Assembly: GCA_021325515.1 (NCBI GenBank)
Contig: JAJPHC010000024.1
Coordinates: 1 to 64,000 of the forward strand
Direction of reading: 5' to 3'
Length of the DNA stretch: 64,000 bases
Source: Acidobacteriota bacterium
GTDB taxonomy: Bacteria > Acidobacteriota > Thermoanaerobaculia > Gp7-AA8
Part shown: positions 50,971 to 60,205 of the stretch, in pieces
How the letters are laid out: each line of letters starts with the position of its first letter
Numbering within the stretch: position 1 is the first letter of the stretch
Program-made: the position numbers and the translations under genes
Notes under the pieces: generated by a model
Databases searched by the model: none
What the model was told of the DNA's origin: nothing
What the model saw: only the letters and a program-made list of their open reading frames with translations

Positions 50971-52869
50971 TTGAGTCTTCTCGGCCGGCTGGAAGATCTT
51001 TCGCTCACCGACATCATCCAGATCGTCCACCTCAGCCGCCGCACGGGTGTGCTCGAGATCATCGATCAGGATGGGCGGCACACCGTCCTCTTCCGGCAGG
51101 GGCTCGTCGTCAACAGCTCCGCGCCCGAGCATCAGGATCTGTTCACGTGGCTCACGAAGCACGGCGCGATTTCCGCCGACGTCGCGAACACGATCCACCA
51201 GATGGAAGAAGGCGGAATCCCCTGCGGCACCGCGGTCATCGAGATGAACCTGATGTCGAAGGCGGATCTCGGCGAGGCGATTCGCAAGCGCATTCTCGAT
51301 GTCGTCACGCCGCTGCTGCACAGCCGCGAAGGCGAATTCAACTTCATCCTGAGCGAACAGATGTCGGCACTCGACATCGAGTACGACCCGGATGTCGTCT
51401 TCAAGGAAGGCGGCATCGCGCCTCCCAAGCTCCTCGGTGCCGCAGAAGGGGAGAAGATCAAACCGCTGCGCGGCCTCGAGGAATCGCTGAAGGCCGGCAA
51501 GGCGCTGCTGCGCGGCTCCGCCTCCGCGGAGACGACGCCGGCCTCGCTGAACCTCGGCCTCGGACAACCGCTCTCGCCTCCCGAGCCCTCGCGGCTTCCG
51601 GGCACCGCACCGGCGGCGACCGACAACGTCGTCCCATTCCCCGCGCCGGAGCCGCCAGCGCCCGAAGCGCCGCCGTTTCCAACAGCCGAGGCACCGGGAC
51701 CGGTCCGCGATTTCACGCCGATCCCGGATGAAGAGCCGTTCCCCGACATCCCGGACGAGCCGCCGTCCCGCGTGACGACGACTGCACAGAGATCGGGGCA
51801 ATTCAAAGTCTCCGGCGGCCTCTTCGAAGTCGAGACGCCCGACGCGATCTTTCGCAACGTCGTCCTCTACGAGCGCAATCCGCTCGTTCGCGTGGCCGCG
51901 AAGCGCGCATTCACGAAGAAGAACGTCAAGATCTTTCAGTTCGGTTCACTGGAAGACGTGCGGCACGCGATGGGAGATCTCATCCGCTCGAACAGTTTCT
52001 TCGTGACGTTCCTCGAGCTCGAAGATCCGGAGCGGGGAAGCGAAGGGCCCGCCGTCCGCCTGATGGCGCAGCTCAAGCGGAAGAATCCGCGGCTGCCCGT
52101 CGTGCTCATCGATACCGAAGCGGATCTGCGGCGCCGCCATGACATGCTGCGCGCCGGCGCCGATCTCTATCTGACGAAACCATCCCAGGCGCGGCTGCAG
52201 CCGGGCCTCGCCGAAGAAGAGCTGGCGCTCTTCGCCGATGAGCTCGTGCTCTTCGCGGAGCGATCGTTCCAGCAGTGGGAACAGATGACGGGCGGCTATG
52301 GTCCGGAGGCCGCGCGGCGTTTTTATGAGCTCGCGGGGAAGGACAGTCTCGATCGGAGCTTCAGCCTGCTCAAGCAGTTGATCAACGAGCTGTCGGATCC
52401 GAACGACATCAGTGAAGTGTCGCAGACGATCCTCCGCCTCTCCGCGGAGTACCTCGAGCGCGGCGTGCTCTTCCGCGCGTCGGACGACGACTTCATCGGG
52501 CTGGGCGGCTTCGGCGTCACGGGCGGCGGGGCCGACATGGACACGCGCGTCCGCGCGCTGCGGTTGCCACGAAGTCAGCCGTCGGTGCTCAGCGAAGTCG
52601 TGGACTCCGGCGAAGCGCATCGCGGGAAGATGAAGAAGACTCCAGTGAACGTCGAGCTGATCAACGGGCTCGGCGGAATGCTGCCGACGGAAGTCGTTGC
52701 ACTTCCGATCATGCACTCGGGACGAACGATTGGTATCCTGTATGGTGACAACGCCGAACATCGGGCACCGATCGACAGCATGACCGGACTCGAGATTTTC
52801 CTCTCACAGGCAGGGTATGCCTTCAGTAACGCCGTCTTTGCCTCGGAAAAGGCCGAGGGCAAGCGATGA
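50971..52869 (+). CDS. DUF4388 / receiver-like / GAF-like signalling protein
   Basis: This 632-residue protein starts with TTG, preceded by GGGAGGG. It has an N-terminal DUF4388 domain (SLLGRLEDLSLTDIIQIVHLS, about 1-110, PatA-like), a Pro-rich linker (about 205-275), a degenerate receiver-like domain (VVLYERNPLVRVAAKRAF, then VVLIDTEAD ... LTKPSQAR, about 295-400), and a C-terminal GAF-like domain (about 455-630). It overlaps the cheY-type gene by 4 bases (ATGA) and so belongs to the chemosensory cluster. A regulatory, possibly motility- or polarity-related role is inferred. Confidence 0.8.
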   Translation: MSLLGRLEDLSLTDIIQIVHLSRRTGVLEIIDQDGRHTVLFRQGLVVNSSAPEHQDLFTWLTKHGAISADVANTIHQMEEGGIPCGTAVIEMNLMSKADLGEAIRKRILDVVTPLLHSREGEFNFILSEQMSALDIEYDPDVVFKEGGIAPPKLLGAAEGEKIKPLRGLEESLKAGKALLRGSASAETTPASLNLGLGQPLSPPEPSRLPGTAPAATDNVVPFPAPEPPAPEAPPFPTAEAPGPVRDFTPIPDEEPFPDIPDEPPSRVTTTAQRSGQFKVSGGLFEVETPDAIFRNVVLYERNPLVRVAAKRAFTKKNVKIFQFGSLEDVRHAMGDLIRSNSFFVTFLELEDPERGSEGPAVRLMAQLKRKNPRLPVVLIDTEADLRRRHDMLRAGADLYLTKPSQARLQPGLAEEELALFADELVLFAERSFQQWEQMTGGYGPEAARRFYELAGKDSLDRSFSLLKQLINELSDPNDISEVSQTILRLSAEYLERGVLFRASDDDFIGLGGFGVTGGGADMDTRVRALRLPRSQPSVLSEVVDSGEAHRGKMKKTPVNVELINGLGGMLPTEVVALPIMHSGRTIGILYGDNAEHRAPIDSMTGLEIFLSQAGYAFSNAVFASEKAEGKR

Positions 52870-53243
52870 AGATTCTCGTCGTCGAAGATTCGTCGTCCAT
52901 GCGGGCGTATCTGACCACCATCATCGAAGGTGGGACGGAGAGCTATGACCTCGAGATCGTGGAGGCGGCGAGCGGATTCGAGGCGTTGAAGACGCTGCCG
53001 CATCACACGTTCGATGCGATTCTCACCGACATCAACATGCCCGACATCAACGGGCTCGAGCTGGTGAGCTTCCTCAAGAATCATCCGGTTTACAAGACGA
53101 TCCCGATCATGGTGATCTCGACGGAGTCGAGCGATGAGGATCGCAAGCGCGCCGCGGCGCTCGGCGCCGAGGAGTACCTCGTGAAGCCGTTCCAGGCGGG
53201 CGAGCTGATCGAGAAGTTGCGCCGGCTGCTGAAAGTGGCTTAG
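52866..53243 (+). CDS. CheY-type single-domain response regulator (first)
   Basis: This 125-residue stand-alone receiver has VVEDSSSMRAYL with the acidic pair, the phospho-acceptor Asp at residue 55 (ILTDINMPDING), a switch Ser/Thr (VISTESS) and Lys in LVKPFQ. It relays phosphate from CheA to a target. It is coupled to the upstream DUF4388 gene and separated from cheA by a repeat-containing gap. Confidence 0.92.
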   Translation: MKILVVEDSSSMRAYLTTIIEGGTESYDLEIVEAASGFEALKTLPHHTFDAILTDINMPDINGLELVSFLKNHPVYKTIPIMVISTESSDEDRKRAAALGAEEYLVKPFQAGELIEKLRRLLKVA

Positions 53244-53368
53244 GGGCGCGAGGCGCAAGGCGCTGGGCGCTGGGCGCGAGAGCTTCTGGCGTCGATCATG
53301 TCTTCAGCCTGGAGACACCTGCGCCCCGCGCCCGGCGCCCCAACTCACGGTAAACTTACGTCGCGTCC
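53244..53368. repeat. G/C-rich repeat gap between cheY and cheA
   Basis: This 125-base gap begins with short near-tandem units of GCGCTGG and ends with an inverted C-rich counterpart (GCGCCCGGCGCCCC, about 53324-53341). The two halves can pair into an imperfect stem. It may be another interspersed palindromic repeat or a terminator-like structure. Confidence 0.5.
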
Positions 53369-55432
53369 ATGACCAAAGAAGACGATCGGGCTCGGGAAGA
53401 ATTCACCAGCGAAGCGGAAGAGTTGCTCGATACGCTCTCGCGCGATCTGGTGGAGTTCGAAGCGCAGGGAAAGAACGTCCGGCCTGAAGTCGTCAACAAG
53501 ATCTTTCGCGAGGTTCACTCGCTCAAAGGTCTGGCCGGCATGCTCGGCTTCGTCGAGATCTCCGAGCTCTCGCACAATCTGGAAGACATGCTCGATCGTC
53601 TGCGGATGGGGAAGATCCCCATCACGAAGGATCTGATCGATCTGCTCTACGACTCGGTCGATTCGCTCAATCGTCTCGTCATCGCGATCAACGATCCATC
53701 GCTCGCGGGCCTCGTCGATGTCACGAATCTCGCGAGCCGGATTCATCGCACCGTCACGAGCCAGCCGCAGCAGAAAGTCGAAGATCCGTTCTCGGAGCTC
53801 ACGCTCGATGAACAGACGAAGAAATCGCTGACGGAATACGAAGAACACCGCCTGCTCGAGAATGTGCGCGCGGGCAAATACATCCTGGCGATCGAACAGA
53901 CGTTCGACTTCTCCGACTTCGACGAGAAGCTGCGCGCGCTGACCTCGGTGCTGAACGAGGCGGGCGAAGTGATCTCCACGCTGCCGGCGCTCGACTCGAG
54001 CGGCGGCTCCGGCATCGCGTTCCGGCTGCTGTACGGATCGATGTTGAATGAGCCCGCCGTGGCGGCGCTCGCGCCCGACGCGCGCGTCAGTTCGCTGCGG
54101 AAGGACACGTCGCCCGCGGCAGTGGCTGCTGCTGGCGCCGCGATGACACCTCCTCCTCCGGGCGGAACCACGGCCGCCGACGTTGCGGCCGAAGACGACC
54201 TCTCGTCGCTCCGCTCCATGTCGCAGACGGTGCGCGTGGACATCACCAAGCTCGATCACGTGATGAATATCGTCGGCGAGCTGATCATCGAGAAGACGCA
54301 GCTCGAGGCGCTCACGCGCCAGCTCACCACCCAGCAGCAGCGGATGGCCGCGCACGAGCTCGGAAAGATCGCGCGCAATCTCGACCGCAAGCTGAGCGAG
54401 CTGCAGAAGTCGGTCATCGAGACGCGCATGGTGCCAGTCGGGCAGATCTATTCGAAGCTCGCCCGCACCGTCCGGAAAGTCGCGCGCGAGTTGAAGAAAG
54501 AGATCGAGCTGACGCTGCGCGGCGAGGATACGGAGCTCGACAAGATGATGGTCGAGGAGCTCACCGATCCGCTGATGCACATCATCCGCAACTCGATCGA
54601 TCACGGCATCGAGCCCGCGGCCGAGCGCGTGGCCGCCGGCAAGCAGCCGGAAGGCCGCGTGACGCTCACCGCATATCAACAGGGCAACTCCGTCGTGCTC
54701 GATGTGAAGGATGACGGCCGCGGCATCGATCCGGAGAAGATCCGGCAGGTCGCAATCAAGCGCGGCGTGATCGGAGAGAAGGATGCGTTCGATCTGCAGC
54801 GCGCCTACGAAGTGATCTTCGCGCCGGGCTTCTCGACTGCCGATCAGGTCAGCGAGATCTCCGGACGCGGCGTCGGACTCGACGTCGTGAAGAAGAACAT
54901 CCAGGAGCTCAAGGGGACGATCGAAGTCATCTCCAAACCTCGCGAAGGGACGACGTTCCGCATCTCGCTGCCGATCACGCTGGCGATCATTCAGGCGCTC
55001 ATCGTCCGCGCCAGCGGCGAGCAGTTCGCGATTCCGCTCACCTCCGTCGAAGAATCGCTGCGGATCTACTCGCGCGACATCCGCACGGTGGAACGGCGCG
55101 AGGTCTTCACGCTGCGCGATTTCACACTGCCGCTGCTGCGCCTCTCCGATGCGTTCGGCCTGAGCGACGATCACGATCACGGTCCGGACACGAAGTGGTT
55201 CGTCGTCGTGACGCGTGCCGGAGAGAAGACCGTCGGGCTGCTCGTCGACGCACTCGTGCGGCAGCAGGAAGTCGTCATCAAGTCGATCGGCGAACGGCTG
55301 AAAACGATTCCGGGCATCGCCGGTGCCACAGACATCGGCGAGAGCGACATTGTGCTGGTGATCGACGTCGGAACTCTCATCGATCACTTTGGAGGGCGGG
55401 CGCGTGAGACGAGAGCGCTGGCCGTGCACTGA
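53369..55432 (+). CDS. cheA: Chemotaxis histidine kinase CheA
   Basis: This 687-residue kinase has the CheA order of domains: HPt with phospho-acceptor His50 (IFREVHSLKGLAG), a second short region, dimerisation domain (TKLDHVMNIVGELII), HATPase domain (HIIRNSIDHGIE, DDGRGIDPEKI, GRGVGLDVVKKNI) and C-terminal CheW-like domain. It lacks a CheY-binding P2 domain of typical form. It phosphorylates CheY and CheB. The ATP-binding gene that follows overlaps its stop (TGATG). Confidence 0.95.
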   Translation: MTKEDDRAREEFTSEAEELLDTLSRDLVEFEAQGKNVRPEVVNKIFREVHSLKGLAGMLGFVEISELSHNLEDMLDRLRMGKIPITKDLIDLLYDSVDSLNRLVIAINDPSLAGLVDVTNLASRIHRTVTSQPQQKVEDPFSELTLDEQTKKSLTEYEEHRLLENVRAGKYILAIEQTFDFSDFDEKLRALTSVLNEAGEVISTLPALDSSGGSGIAFRLLYGSMLNEPAVAALAPDARVSSLRKDTSPAAVAAAGAAMTPPPPGGTTAADVAAEDDLSSLRSMSQTVRVDITKLDHVMNIVGELIIEKTQLEALTRQLTTQQQRMAAHELGKIARNLDRKLSELQKSVIETRMVPVGQIYSKLARTVRKVARELKKEIELTLRGEDTELDKMMVEELTDPLMHIIRNSIDHGIEPAAERVAAGKQPEGRVTLTAYQQGNSVVLDVKDDGRGIDPEKIRQVAIKRGVIGEKDAFDLQRAYEVIFAPGFSTADQVSEISGRGVGLDVVKKNIQELKGTIEVISKPREGTTFRISLPITLAIIQALIVRASGEQFAIPLTSVEESLRIYSRDIRTVERREVFTLRDFTLPLLRLSDAFGLSDDHDHGPDTKWFVVVTRAGEKTVGLLVDALVRQQEVVIKSIGERLKTIPGIAGATDIGESDIVLVIDVGTLIDHFGGRARETRALAVH

Positions 55433-56253
55433 TGTTCGAACAATTCTTCGGACTCGACGCCAAGCCATTCGGGAAAACGCCCGATCCGTCGTTCCTGTAC
55501 GAATCTCCGCAGCATAAGGAAGCGCTGGCGCGGCTGGAGTATGCGGTCGAAGAGAAGGAGCTGGCGCTGCTCGTCGGCGACATCGGCTCGGGGAAGACGA
55601 CGCTCTCGCGCGCATTGATCGACCGCGTTGGGGAGAGCCGTCCCGTCATCCTCCTGATCAATCCGCGGCTGACGCCGACGCAGCTCCTTCGCGCGATTGC
55701 ACAGGGATTGGGCGCCGGCGATGGAACGGCGCCGCCACGATTCCGCAACGATCTCCTCGACGCGATTCACACGAAGCTGTTCGAGCTCTACGAACAGAAG
55801 CGCGAGCCGCTGCTGATCATCGACGAAGCGCAACTGATTCCGACGAAGCAGACCTTCGACGAGATCCGGTTGATGACGAACTTCCAGCTCGACGATCAGA
55901 ATCTGCTGTCGGTCGTGCTGGTCGGCCAGCCGGAGCTCGACGTCCGTCTGGCGCGCGATGCATACGCGCCGCTGCGGCAGCGCATCGGCATCCGCTATTC
56001 GCTCGGGCCGCTCTCGCTCGAGGAGACGATCCGCTACATCGATCATCGCATTCGCATCGCCGGAGGAACGCGCAATCCGTTCAGCCGCGCGGCGATGGAA
56101 GAGATCCACGCGGTGAGCGGCGGAATCCCGCGGCTCATCAACACACTTGCCACGACAGCACTACTCGATGCGTTCGGCGAAGATGCGGCGACGATCGACC
56201 CCAGCCGCATTTCGGCCGCGGCGCGCGAGCATCGGATGGAGATCCATGGTTGA
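55432..56253 (+). CDS. ExeA-like AAA ATPase
   Basis: This 273-residue ATPase opens with the ExeA/TniB-type FFGLDAKPFGKTPDPSFLYES and has Walker A (LLVGDIGSGKTTLSRAL, about residue 45-60), Walker B (LLIIDEAQLIP) and the sensor region LVGQPELDVRL. Such ATPases normally work in type II secretion or related assembly. Here it is coupled to cheA at one side and to cheW by an 8-base overlap at the other. Its role in a chemosensory operon is unknown; it might position the array or a linked secretion or pilus machine. Confidence 0.85.
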   Translation: MFEQFFGLDAKPFGKTPDPSFLYESPQHKEALARLEYAVEEKELALLVGDIGSGKTTLSRALIDRVGESRPVILLINPRLTPTQLLRAIAQGLGAGDGTAPPRFRNDLLDAIHTKLFELYEQKREPLLIIDEAQLIPTKQTFDEIRLMTNFQLDDQNLLSVVLVGQPELDVRLARDAYAPLRQRIGIRYSLGPLSLEETIRYIDHRIRIAGGTRNPFSRAAMEEIHAVSGGIPRLINTLATTALLDAFGEDAATIDPSRISAAAREHRMEIHG

Positions 56254-57004
56254 TCTGGTAAAGCTTCGGAAGAAGGCGAAGAAGGGGGAGGCCGAACAAA
56301 AGCCCGAACCTTCCGCGCCCAACGCGCCCGCCGCCGTGGAGGGACAGGCGCCTCGCCTGTCCACCGAGCCGACAGGCGAGGCGGCTGTCCCTCCACCAGA
56401 GCCCGTGCACACAACGACAGGCGAGGCGCCTGTCGTACACGATGACGTGCCTCACGCCGACAAACTTTCGAAGTTCAAGGAAGAAGCCGGCCTGCGGCGC
56501 GAAGGCCTCGTCGTCGAGTCGCAGGAAGTGACCGACTCCGACATCGTCGAGCTGCTGACCTTCGTCATCGCCGGCGAGCACTACGCGGTTCACATCGAGA
56601 ACATCGTGGAGATCGTGACGCCGCGGCCGGTCACCCGCATCCCCAACGCCGACGCGTCGATCATGGGGATCATGTCGCTGCGCGGCACGATCGTCACGCT
56701 GCTGGATGCCCGCCGCAAGCTCCGCCATCCTCCCGCCGGAGAGGCGGGCGCCGACACGCGCATCGTCGTCATCGAGCATCGCGGCGAGACGGTCGGATTC
56801 GAGGTCGATCGCGTTCTGCGCGTCGTCAAGACCGACGCCAAGGCGATCGAGCCCCACCCGGTCGTTCACATGAGCGAGCTCGACGAGGCCATCCGCGGAG
56901 TCTTCCGCCACGCGAATGCGTTGACGATCCTCCTCGATTTAGACAAGCTGTTGGGCAACCGAGGTCACGCCGCAACGCAGGAAGTCGCCGCCGCGCGCCG
57001 GTGA
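56246..57004 (+). CDS. CheW-like coupling protein with extended N-terminus
   Basis: This 252-residue protein has a charged, Pro/Ala-rich N-terminal extension of about 95 residues and a C-terminal CheW domain (VELLTFVIAGEHYAVHIENIV, IMGIMSLRGTIVTLLDARR, GFEVDRVLRVV). CheW links CheA to receptors. ATG 56246 lies within the end of the ATPase gene. Part of the extension is encoded by palindromic repeats (56337-56436) read in frame. That makes it longer than ordinary CheW (about 160 residues). Confidence 0.9.
   Translation: MVDLVKLRKKAKKGEAEQKPEPSAPNAPAAVEGQAPRLSTEPTGEAAVPPPEPVHTTTGEAPVVHDDVPHADKLSKFKEEAGLRREGLVVESQEVTDSDIVELLTFVIAGEHYAVHIENIVEIVTPRPVTRIPNADASIMGIMSLRGTIVTLLDARRKLRHPPAGEAGADTRIVVIEHRGETVGFEVDRVLRVVKTDAKAIEPHPVVHMSELDEAIRGVFRHANALTILLDLDKLLGNRGHAATQEVAAARR
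56337..56436. repeat. Palindromic element inside cheW
   Basis: Two 25-base arms (56337-56361 and 56371-56395) are inverted with one mismatch around a nine-base spacer. A second, smaller palindrome, ACGACAGGCG-AGG-CGCCTGTCGT, follows at 56414-56436. The same family occurs upstream of cheB and after the last cheY. Confidence 0.9.
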
Positions 57005-57034
57005 CCCGGTACCCTGTTCAGCAACTCCGAAACT

Positions 57035-57889
57035 ATGGAACTTACTTGTAAGCACTGTGGCTCGAAATTTCGTGCAGCACTGCAACTGCCGCTGACCGCA
57101 CCGGTGCGTGTGGCTTGTCCCTCATGCCGGACGCAAATGGTGCTGAAGCCTGCGCCGGCGGAGACGCCGGTGCCGCAGGCCGCGACACACGCGGCCGAGA
57201 GGCCATTCCGGCAGAAGGCGGATCGCGTCGCGGTCATCGCCGATGAGCCCCGTCCCTTCCGCACCTTCCTCGGCGATCAGCTCCGCCGCCTCGGATTCGA
57301 AGTCCATTTCTTCACCCTCGGCGATCCCGCTCTCGATTTCGCGCGCCGTTCGCGCGCCGAGCTCGTCATCGTCAACGTCTACCTGAAGGGAAAGCTGGGC
57401 GTCGAAGTGTCGGAGGAGATCAAGGCCGATCCCTCGCTCGCCGATACGCGCGTGATCCTCATCGGCGCGCTGTTCCGCGCGAACCGCTTCCGCGGCAATC
57501 CGACCAGCCTGTACGGCGCGGATGAATACATCGAAGAAATGATTCCGGAGAAGGAACTGCGCCAGATCATCCGCAAGCTCTTCCCCGACGTCACGGGCAC
57601 TGCGGAGTTTCAGGTACCCGAGCCTCGCGAGTACGACGAAGCGCGGCGGCTCGCGCGGCTCATCCTCTCCGACATCGTGATCTACAACCCGGAAAAAGTG
57701 GAGCGCGGTCTTCGTGAGAACAACTTCTTCGAGGTCCTGAAAGAGGAGATCGAAGAAGGGCGGGCGTATTTCGACTCCCGCGTGTCATTCCGCGTCAAAC
57801 GCGACACGGAGATTTTCAACGAGACGCTCCAGCAGTTCGTGCGGATGAAGCGCGAAGAAGTGGAGCGGCTGAGAACAGGAACTCAATGA
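57035..57889 (+). CDS. Zinc-ribbon and receiver-like domain protein
   Basis: This 284-residue protein has an N-terminal zinc ribbon with two CxxC pairs (CKHCGSKF and CPSCRTQM), then a receiver-like domain (VAVIADEPRPFRTFLGDQL, AELVIVNVYLKGKLG) in which the phosphorylatable Asp is replaced (IVNVYLKG), and a C-terminal helical part rich in Glu, Lys and Arg. It is probably not phosphorylated, so it would act by binding. It sits in the middle of the chemosensory cluster, 30 bases after cheW. Confidence 0.8.
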   Translation: MELTCKHCGSKFRAALQLPLTAPVRVACPSCRTQMVLKPAPAETPVPQAATHAAERPFRQKADRVAVIADEPRPFRTFLGDQLRRLGFEVHFFTLGDPALDFARRSRAELVIVNVYLKGKLGVEVSEEIKADPSLADTRVILIGALFRANRFRGNPTSLYGADEYIEEMIPEKELRQIIRKLFPDVTGTAEFQVPEPREYDEARRLARLILSDIVIYNPEKVERGLRENNFFEVLKEEIEEGRAYFDSRVSFRVKRDTEIFNETLQQFVRMKREEVERLRTGTQ

Positions 57890-57905
57890 CGGCGGGGTGC
57901 GCACT

Positions 57906-60131
57906 ATGAGCGCTGATCCTCAACTCCTCGAACAGGCTCGATCGTCCGATCCCGACGCGCGGCAGAAAGCAGCGTTTTCCGTCTCCCAGTCGAAGAACGA
58001 GTCCGATCTGCCGCTCATGTTCGAGCTGCTCGGCGACAAGGACTGGCGCGTTCGCAAGACGATCGTCGACGGCTTCGTGCGCGATGCACGGCCGGTCATC
58101 ATCGAAGGTCTGATCGACGCACTCGCGGATCCGGAGAACGCGGGGAAGCGGAACTCGGCGACGGAAGCCCTGATCCGCATCGGCGATCCTGCGATCAATC
58201 CGATCGTGCGCCGGCTGCGGACGGAAACGGATGTCGACGTCCGCCTGTCACTGGTGAATCTGCTCGGCGATCTCCGCAGCAGCGAAGCTTTCACGATGCT
58301 GATGGGCATGCTCGATCAGGAGCAGGACATCAACATCGCGTCGTCCGTCGTTTCGTCGCTCGGCAAGTACCGCGATGCCGCGGTGCTGCCGCTGTTGATG
58401 CGCACGCTCCAGGCGCGCGAAGACCTCTGGCTGAAGTTCCACGTCATCGAGGCGCTGGGCGAGATCGGCGATCGTGCGGCGTTGCCGGCGGTCCTCCCGC
58501 TCTACGCCGAGAAGTCGCTGCGCAAGCCGGTGCTGGAGGCGGTGGGCAAGATCGCCGATGTCGGCACGGTCAGCTTTCTGCTCCGCATCATCAGCGACGA
58601 GGAGAAGCTCAATCTGACCGCGCTGCGCGCCCTGGTTCGTATTGCGGAAGCATCGAAGCCGCGCATCGTGGAACAGGCGGAACGGACACTCATTCAGCGC
58701 AAGTTCCGCGAGTCCTTTCCCCAACAGAAGATTGCACCACTGATCGATCACCTGCACACGACGCCGAAGCGCGACGTGAAGAGCTTCATCCTCAAGTTCC
58801 TCGGATGGTCGGGGGATGAACGCGCACTGCCGGTGCTGCTCACGAACCTGGAGCAGCCGGATACGGCGGAGATTGCGGCGCAGGCGCTGATCGACTTCGG
58901 CAGCGGGGCGATGCCCGCGATTCTCGAGACGCTGCGTAACGCGGAGGAGGACGAGATCATCGCCCTCCTGCTGCGCGTCATCAATGTGGTCGGCGTGCCG
59001 GAAGCGATTCCTCACATCCTGCCGTTCCTCGATCACGACAATCCGATGATCCGCAGGCTGGCGATCGAAACGCTCGGCGAGATCGCCGATCCCGGCTCGA
59101 TCGACTATCTGCTCGCGAAACTCGACGACTTCGATGTCGCGTCACAGCAGGCGGCGGTCAACTCCATCTCCGCACTCGTCGCCGCATTTCCCGAGATCAA
59201 GCAGGATGTGCTGGCGAAGATCCGTCGGCTGCTGCAGTCGCCGTCGATTCCGATGAAGCTCAACTCGCTCTCCGTCTTCGTGAACATCCAGGGAGAGGGT
59301 TACCACGATGAACTGCTGCTGGCGTCGAAAGACAGCGATCCGGTGATTCGCCAGAAGGCGGTCTCGCTGATGGGCAAGTTCGGCGAGGAGCGCTTCGCGG
59401 ATCAGCTCGTACTGTCGCTGGCCGACGAATCGACTTCGGTGCGGCTCGCGGCGATCAACGCGATCGTTCATCTCCGGCCGGAGAAGGGACTCGAGCCGCT
59501 CATCGCGTCGCTCGAGGACAACGACATCTGGATCCGCACCGCGGCCGCGCAGGCGCTGGGTGAGTACAGGCATCCGGAGGCGCTCGGTCCGCTGATGCGG
59601 CATCTGCAGCAGGACCTGCCGCCGGTGCGCATCGCAGCGATCGAAGCGCTCGGCAAGTCGGAGAACCCGTCAGTGCGCGACGTGCTCTTCAACGCGCTGA
59701 ACGAACCGGACCTCGAGATCCGGCGCGCGGCGGTGCTCGCGTTGGCGAAGATTCCTGGAGGAGATGTCTTCGACAGACTGCTCGCGGCGCTCGGCGATGA
59801 GGACTGGCGCCTGCGGGCCGCGGCGGCGACGTCGCTCGGCAATCGCGGCGACCGTGCTGCGTTGCCTGCGCTCCATCGCGCGTTCGACGACCCCGACACG
59901 TACGTGCAGCAGTCGGCGGTTCTCGCGCTCGACCACATTCCGGATCGCGAGTCGTTCCCCTATCTCTTCAAGGCGCTGGAGAACAGCGCGATTCTCGACG
60001 ATGTCTCGGACGTCTTTGTGAAACACAAACAGCTCTATCGGGACCTGCTGGAGGAGGCGTGGCGGACGGCGGATAGCAGGAGGGAAGTGGTCATTGCGGC
60101 GATTCTGCAGGCGATGAGGGAAAAAAACTAA
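57906..60131 (+). CDS. Large HEAT-repeat protein of the chemosensory cluster
   Basis: This 741-residue protein is a nearly continuous array of HEAT repeats of the type LPLMFELLGDKDWRVRKTIVDGFV. About twenty repeats can be traced, with motifs such as ALVRIAEAS, LEALGEIADP and ALAKIPGGDVFDRLLAALGDEDWRLRAAAATSLG. ATG 57906 is used, since a GTG three codons earlier is less likely. It lies between the zinc-ribbon protein and cheR, so it may be a scaffold for cluster proteins. No enzyme motif is visible. Confidence 0.85.
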   Translation: MSADPQLLEQARSSDPDARQKAAFSVSQSKNESDLPLMFELLGDKDWRVRKTIVDGFVRDARPVIIEGLIDALADPENAGKRNSATEALIRIGDPAINPIVRRLRTETDVDVRLSLVNLLGDLRSSEAFTMLMGMLDQEQDINIASSVVSSLGKYRDAAVLPLLMRTLQAREDLWLKFHVIEALGEIGDRAALPAVLPLYAEKSLRKPVLEAVGKIADVGTVSFLLRIISDEEKLNLTALRALVRIAEASKPRIVEQAERTLIQRKFRESFPQQKIAPLIDHLHTTPKRDVKSFILKFLGWSGDERALPVLLTNLEQPDTAEIAAQALIDFGSGAMPAILETLRNAEEDEIIALLLRVINVVGVPEAIPHILPFLDHDNPMIRRLAIETLGEIADPGSIDYLLAKLDDFDVASQQAAVNSISALVAAFPEIKQDVLAKIRRLLQSPSIPMKLNSLSVFVNIQGEGYHDELLLASKDSDPVIRQKAVSLMGKFGEERFADQLVLSLADESTSVRLAAINAIVHLRPEKGLEPLIASLEDNDIWIRTAAAQALGEYRHPEALGPLMRHLQQDLPPVRIAAIEALGKSENPSVRDVLFNALNEPDLEIRRAAVLALAKIPGGDVFDRLLAALGDEDWRLRAAAATSLGNRGDRAALPALHRAFDDPDTYVQQSAVLALDHIPDRESFPYLFKALENSAILDDVSDVFVKHKQLYRDLLEEAWRTADSRREVVIAAILQAMREKN

Positions 60132-60205
60132 GGCAACGATGAGCGGCGAACGATGAACGATGACCTAAGGCCACGTTCATCGTTCATCGTTCATCGTTCA
60201 TCGTT
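60132..60205. repeat. Heptamer repeat and hairpin in front of cheR
   Basis: Four perfect GTTCATC units lie at 60174-60201, ending 4 bases before the cheR ATG. A complementary arm (GAACGATGAACGATGA, about 60147-60162) can pair with them over 16 bases. No Shine-Dalgarno is visible before cheR. Confidence 0.85.

Noticed and set aside
53345-55615. 756-codon open frame antisense to cheA
   Set aside because: It is Arg/Asp-rich with no recognisable domain. The + strand encodes a textbook CheA.
60174-60201. CRISPR-like array
   Set aside because: The units are 7 bases long and directly adjacent, with no spacers and no cas genes.
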